In this document: positions 60,328 through 64,000 of the stretch, one piece after another
Position numbering within the stretch: position 1 is the stretch's first letter
Layout: each line of letters starts with the position of its first letter
Assembly: GCA_900323505.1 (NCBI GenBank)
Contig: OOIN01000002.1
Location: 992,001 to 1,056,000 of the forward strand
Direction of reading: 5' to 3'
Origin: Ustilago trichophora
Taxonomy: Eukaryota > Basidiomycota > Ustilaginomycetes > Ustilaginales > Ustilaginaceae
Length of the DNA: 64,000 nucleotides
Made by a program: the position numbers and the translations under genes
The notes under the pieces: model-generated
Databases searched by the model: none
What the model was told of the DNA's origin: nothing
The model's input: only the letters and a program-made list of their open reading frames with translations

Positions 60328-60910
60328 TCTGCAAAGGCTGCAAGCTTGACAGTGAGTGCAGTTGTCTCCTGTTGCCCGAGATGCGATGGCGGTTGCAACT
60401 TCAATGGCGCGAAGCTTAGACGGTGTCAAGAAGGCAAGTTGGACAAGTGAGCTGACTTGGCCAAAAGGGTCCAACGCACAGTTCAGACAAAAATCGTGTT
60501 CCGCACTTTGAGAACCCGAAACCCGATCCCCGAACTTCTTCAAATTTACGGCCCGTGCGAATGGTCATCCTTCCCTTTCCTGACTCTCTCCAGAATCAAG
60601 CAGGGAGGCTACTCAGAACAGGTGTACGAAGACTCCCAATATAGTTTCTGACAGAAGCGACGTACTACTTCGCAACATGTCACCAAAGGAGCGTTGTTTG
60701 AACGGTTCGAGGACCATAGCCGTGATTGCGAAAGCTTAAGGAAATCGCGGCCAACTTTGCGGAAAATACTGCACTTCTCCACACTCGGATGTATCGGGGT
60801 TTAACCGTGTCCACTGGGACGTAAAAGTGAGGTCCCCCCTAGCCCGCTTTTCCTTCGTCTTTATCGCAGCTCTCGTCATAGACACCATCACTGCATCTAC
60901 CGCGATAGAA
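60328..60910. promoter_or_regulatory. Divergent spacer before the flavin-reductase-like gene
   Basis: 583 bases with no convincing coding frame; it contains both leaders. A frame-open stretch before 60911 starts with GTG and encodes a hydrophobic run, treated as leader sequence. Confidence 0.35.
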
Positions 60911-61929
60911 ATGTCACAACAGCTCAACGGCGACACCTACGGCGTACCCGGCGCAGGCGCTGGTGGTGGCTCCAAGTACAAGCCCTTCAAGGAAGAAGAA
61001 GCCAAGCGCCCCGAATTCGATCCTTCGCTGTCGTACACGCTCACCAAAGCACCCAATGTCGACTTTAAAGCTGGTCAGGGGCTCAACTCTCATCCTGCTT
61101 CAGCAGCATTTGGTGCCGATGACGCCGAATATCATGTGATCCAGATTGGCAAGACCAAGGTCACCTCAGCTACCATGTACAAACTCATGGTTTCATCGAT
61201 TGCTCCTCGTCCCGTGGCGCTCGTTACGACCCTCAACGAGGATGGCTCGCCCAACTTGGCACCCATCAGCTGGTACCAGATGGTGTCGCAGGATCCAGCT
61301 ATGGTCATGATCTCGTTCGGTGGAAGCGAGGACAGGAGGAAGGACAGCGAGAACAACATCAAGCGTCTCAACGAGTTTTCCATTTCATCGTCATCTGAGC
61401 CGTACGCTGAGGCGCTCAATTTTGCCTCTGTGGACTGCCCATCTGGTATCAGCGAGTATGCACTCACTGGTCTGACACCCGTTAAGAGCAAAGTCATCCA
61501 GACACCTCGTGTCAAGGTGCGTAGCCCTGTTCGCAACTCTTTGTAATTCCGAAATTCGCACATCCACTAACCCACTCTTCTATGACTCAACAGGAATCGC
61601 CCATGTCGATGGAGTGCCAAGTCGAGTACACTCGCGATATCCACAATGCTCAGGGCAAGCACACAACCACGCTCGTCCTCGGCCGTGTCAAAGTGATGCA
61701 CATCCGCAAGGACATGATCAACCCCGAAACTGGCGCCGTCGACGCCGCCAAGACTCTTCCCGTCACTCGCATTGGCGGCCTGCAGTACGCCCGCACTTCG
61801 GTCGGCTACGAGCTCGAACGACCCAAGTGGGACGTCATCAAGGACCGACCTGATGTCAAGGCTGCGCTGGAAAAGGGAGTCAAGCCATGGTTCCAGACCA
61901 AGGACGAGGTGCTAGAATCTTATCCTTGA
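60911..61929 (+). CDS. Flavin-reductase-like FMN-binding split-barrel protein, one intron
   Basis: 313 residues. Exon 1 is 60911-61516 (202 codons) and exon 2 is 61594-61929. The intron is 77 bases with donor GTGCGT and acceptor ctcaacAG, phase 0, joining RVK to ESPMSMECQVEYTRDI. The split-barrel signature is MYKLMVSSIAPRPVALVTTL, then NEDGSPNLAPISWYQMVSQD and AMVMISFGG-, which binds FMN in the family. NIKRLNEFSISSSSEPYAEA and the LGRVKVMHIRKDM strand complete it. Such proteins reduce flavin or act in small-molecule redox reactions; the substrate is unknown. The start ATG at 60911 excludes a GTG-led hydrophobic extension. Convergent with the methyltransferase, 77 bases away. Confidence 0.88.
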
Positions 61930-62006
61930 TGCTGGCAGCCATGTTAGACACAGTCAGAAGAGACTGTATATGAAATAGATTGTGATATGAAGAGCGCAAT
62001 AGTCTG

Positions 62007-62924
62007 TTATGAAGCCTTCTGGGCAATGGCAAGGAAGTTATCGTAGGTCTTGCCATCTTTGACAAATTGCGCGGACTTGCCCATGTTGACGAGCTTGAGG
62101 TCGGCTGCCGTGAAGAACTCGTCCATCTCGGCGTCGGTGAAGCCACCTCTGTGGGCAATGACGTTTTCGTGCTGGTGACTGGCGTGCCCATGTCCATGGC
62201 TGTGACCATGACCGTGACCGTGACTGTGACCGTGACTGTGACCGTGATTATCATGGTGATGGCCATATCCATGAGAGTGTGCTTCCTGCTTCTTCTCCCC
62301 ACTAGCAGACTCAGCCGGCTTGGCATCGAAATCCTCGATTTGCTTGTGCGAGCCATCTTCGCGCTCATACGTCCTGGGTGCTGAATGAAACTCGACCGAG
62401 TTCTCCGTCTTGATCAAATCCACCACTGCCAGATATCCTCCTGGTTTGAGATACCCCGCGAGCACTTGCGTGATCTTCTTCGGGTCGCTGATGTGGTGGT
62501 ACGCATTCGTGCATGTGACCACATCGAATTTTCTCCCCTGCAGGCCTGCATTTCCTCCTTCTTCTTCGGCCAAGATATCAGTGACAATGGGAACAATGTT
62601 ATCGATCCTGTTAGCTGCATCGGTCTGGGCATCGAGCTTGCTGCGCAGCTGCTGGATCATCGCCTCTGACTGGTCCAAAGCTGTAACGGACTTGCAGCGC
62701 GGGGCGACGAGCAGAGCCAGCAACCCAGTGCCCGCGGCAAAGTCCAACAACTCGGTGGAGGAGGGATTGACACCAGGTACACGATCGAGAATGTTGGCAG
62801 CATTCGTCTTGGCCATTTCGACCAACATGCCTCGACCCATCTTGTCGTACTCGGCCGCGGTGAGGGCGTAAAAGGCCTTGTTGGCGTCGGTGATCAGCTG
62901 ATCGTCCTTTTTCGAGCTGGTCAT
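62007..62924 (-). CDS. Class I SAM-dependent methyltransferase with His-rich insert
   Basis: 305 residues. Motif I is LLDFAAGTGLLALLV (residues 59-73), followed by the acidic residue in SVTALDQSEAM (motif II), FDVVTCTNAYHHISD (motif IV region) and LKPGGYLAVVDL. This is the Rossmann core of small-molecule or lipid-type methyltransferases; the substrate is unknown. Between the core and the last strand-helix pair an insert at residues 216-252 holds 18 His in 37 residues, mainly alternating His-Gly or His-Ser, encoded at 62169-62279. Such tracts bind Zn, Ni, Co or Cu in other proteins. After it the fold resumes (GGFTDAEMDEFFTAADLKLV). The start at 62922-62924 is the first Met. Confidence 0.88.
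   Translation of the reverse strand: MTSSKKDDQLITDANKAFYALTAAEYDKMGRGMLVEMAKTNAANILDRVPGVNPSSTELLDFAAGTGLLALLVAPRCKSVTALDQSEAMIQQLRSKLDAQTDAANRIDNIVPIVTDILAEEEGGNAGLQGRKFDVVTCTNAYHHISDPKKITQVLAGYLKPGGYLAVVDLIKTENSVEFHSAPRTYEREDGSHKQIEDFDAKPAESASGEKKQEAHSHGYGHHHDNHGHSHGHSHGHGHGHSHGHGHASHQHENVIAHRGGFTDAEMDEFFTAADLKLVNMGKSAQFVKDGKTYDNFLAIAQKAS
62169..62279 (-). repeat. Coding hexamer-type repeat for the His-Gly/His-Ser tract
   Basis: On the plus strand this is a gtgacc/gtgact-type 6-base periodicity with interruptions, so the His tract can expand or contract by slippage without frameshift. Confidence 0.7.
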
Positions 62925-63324
62925 CTTGACAAATGTCTCGGTTAAGGGGATGTTGGTGTGAGTGTGAGTTGATGATGGAGGAGGAATTTTTGCAAGGCCA
63001 AATTGTGGAGAATCGAGGTCTTATAGGAATGTAGAGTTGGGAGGGACTGATGGTTGTTGGGAGTGTGTACAGATTCAGGGTCCAACCTGGAACGGACCAC
63101 AAGAGGTTATGTGCGCTCGGAGCCTTTTTTTGGAGTTTTTGCGAGACTGAGCAGCTCCGCGGGAAGAAGGCTGGAACGCGTCCGAGAGACCAACACCTAT
63201 TCACTTTTGGTCGATCCCCAACTGCATTCCGACTCCATCTTTGCTCCCCAGCTCAAGTGCTGCGATCATCTCCAACGCTCTGATAACCGCTAAGGTGACT
63301 CACCCGGCGAGGTCACATGCGCCC
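62925..63324. promoter_or_regulatory. Divergent promoter of methyltransferase and cofactor D
   Basis: 400 bases, no coding frame. An out-of-frame ATG at 63317-63319 sits 8 bases before the chosen cofactor D start and could act as an upstream start. Confidence 0.4.
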
Positions 63325-64000
63325 ATGCCATCAGCAGAAGCAGCCATCGATGACCCTTCTGTTGTTATCGAGGAGAAGGAGCTCGTTCGCTTCGAGCGTG
63401 CCGACGAGTACCTGTCCCTCCTCTTTCGTCTCGTACCACCAAGTGCTGGGTCGAGCGCCGCCGCAGCCACCATCTCAGTGACTCCGATCATCACCCCAGA
63501 TGAAGCACTCAGCACCCTGATCAGCATCTTGGACGAATATCAGGATCAGTCCAATCTGCTCGATCCTTACCTCGAACGCATCGTCTCCCCACCCGTCGAA
63601 GCGCTCCAGCGTCACGTCCGCTCACTCGTCCTCTCCGATTACGTCAACACCTCCGACAATCTCTCATCAGACTCAGTGACTCGACTGAGCAAACTTGTTT
63701 ACGCCTACACAAAGGTGCGAGGGTACAAGACCATCGTCCACTACTTTCCACACGAAGTTGCCGACCTTCCCGCCACGCTGTCCTTCCTAGAGCAATTGCA
63801 GCGATCACTGGAGAACGATGAGGAAGAAGAGTCATCAAAGAGCTGCTGGGAGCTCCGATATGTATGCCTGCTGTGGCTCTCGCTGATCTGCATGATCCCT
63901 TTCGACCTGGCCAAGTTCGACAGGCCGGGCCAGGAGACCCACGAGACAACTTCTTCACGCATCGCTGCTGTGGCAGAGCACTTCATCACAAGCCCAGGCA
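63325..64000 (+). CDS. TBCD: Tubulin-specific chaperone D (TBCD/Cin1/Alp1), 5' part
   Basis: The first 225 residues of a gene cut by the window edge. Cofactor D binds beta-tubulin and, with cofactors C and E, assembles the alpha/beta dimer. The visible part is the start of the HEAT-repeat protein: FERADEYLSLLFRLV, ILDEYQDQSNLLDPYLERIV, LSKLVYAYTKVRGYKTIVHY followed by FPHEVADL, and the family signature WELRYVCLLWLSLICMIPFD with LAKFD. The start ATG at 63325 is the first in this frame after a divergent promoter. A full protein would be about 1100-1250 residues. Confidence 0.9.
   Translation, partial: MPSAEAAIDDPSVVIEEKELVRFERADEYLSLLFRLVPPSAGSSAAAATISVTPIITPDEALSTLISILDEYQDQSNLLDPYLERIVSPPVEALQRHVRSLVLSDYVNTSDNLSSDSVTRLSKLVYAYTKVRGYKTIVHYFPHEVADLPATLSFLEQLQRSLENDEEEESSKSCWELRYVCLLWLSLICMIPFDLAKFDRPGQETHETTSSRIAAVAEHFITSPG

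Noticed and set aside
60827..60910. Hydrophobic N-terminal extension of the flavin-reductase-like protein, resembling a signal peptide
   Set aside because: The extension begins with GTG. The first ATG at 60911 opens the conserved protein, and cytosolic family members lack a signal peptide.
62169..62279. Regular short repeats that might suggest a CRISPR array
   Set aside because: The repeat is a coding hexamer in the middle of a methyltransferase gene in a eukaryote, with no spacers.

Overview
The window reads as nuclear DNA of a basidiomycete fungus, most likely a smut (Ustilaginomycetes, Ustilago/Sporisorium-like). The reasons are long, mostly intronless reading frames for conserved eukaryotic proteins, a few short GT-AG introns (about 77-140 bases), moderately GC-rich coding DNA with many Ser/Ala-rich low-complexity inserts, and AT-richer spacers. 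The species assignment is inference. Start codons were chosen by family fit and a good ATG context, so several genes start inside a longer open frame.

Layout. 1-12 kb: RIX1 (ribosome biogenesis, -), SEC10 (exocyst, +), a secreted CRH-type GH16 wall transglycosidase with a chitin-binding domain (-), PSF3 (GINS, +, two introns) and an unrecognised acidic protein (+). 12-25 kb: the TPR subunit of TFIIIC (-), NUP82 (+), a peroxisomal acyl-CoA thioesterase whose second exon supplies the end of the fold and a C-terminal AKL signal (-), SLY1 (+) and a small unrecognised protein (-). 25.5-30 kb: a gene-free AT-rich stretch holding a 795-bp Tc1/mariner-type non-autonomous element. 30-36 kb: a very large Ran1/Ksp1-type protein kinase (-). 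37.5-39.1 kb: a complete IS630/Tc1-like element whose transposase has lost its third catalytic acidic residue. 39-51 kb: UBC7 (+), UFE1/syntaxin-18 (-), ALG12 (+), XAP5 (+), an ACT/CASTOR-like protein (-) and a 1189-residue disordered protein (+). 51.5-53.2 kb: an amino-acid permease (-). 53.2-58.4 kb: a second gene-poor stretch. 58.4-64 kb: an unrecognised N-terminally membrane-anchored protein (-), a flavin-reductase-like FMN protein (+), a class I methyltransferase with a striking His-Gly insert (-) and the start of tubulin cofactor D (+), cut by the window edge.

These are mostly unrelated housekeeping genes in alternating orientation, not a cluster. One functional thread is visible: SLY1, UFE1, UBC7 and ALG12 all act at the ER. 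The SM protein (SLY1) and its ER SNARE (UFE1) lie within 20 kb, and UBC7, an ERAD ubiquitin-conjugating enzyme, is the convergent neighbour of UFE1.

The least explained signals are a family of pentamer-based (TACTG/CAGTA)n palindromes scattered through the spacers, some of them perfect 24-26 bp palindromes in promoter regions; the two Tc1-superfamily elements; and the His-rich methyltransferase insert.
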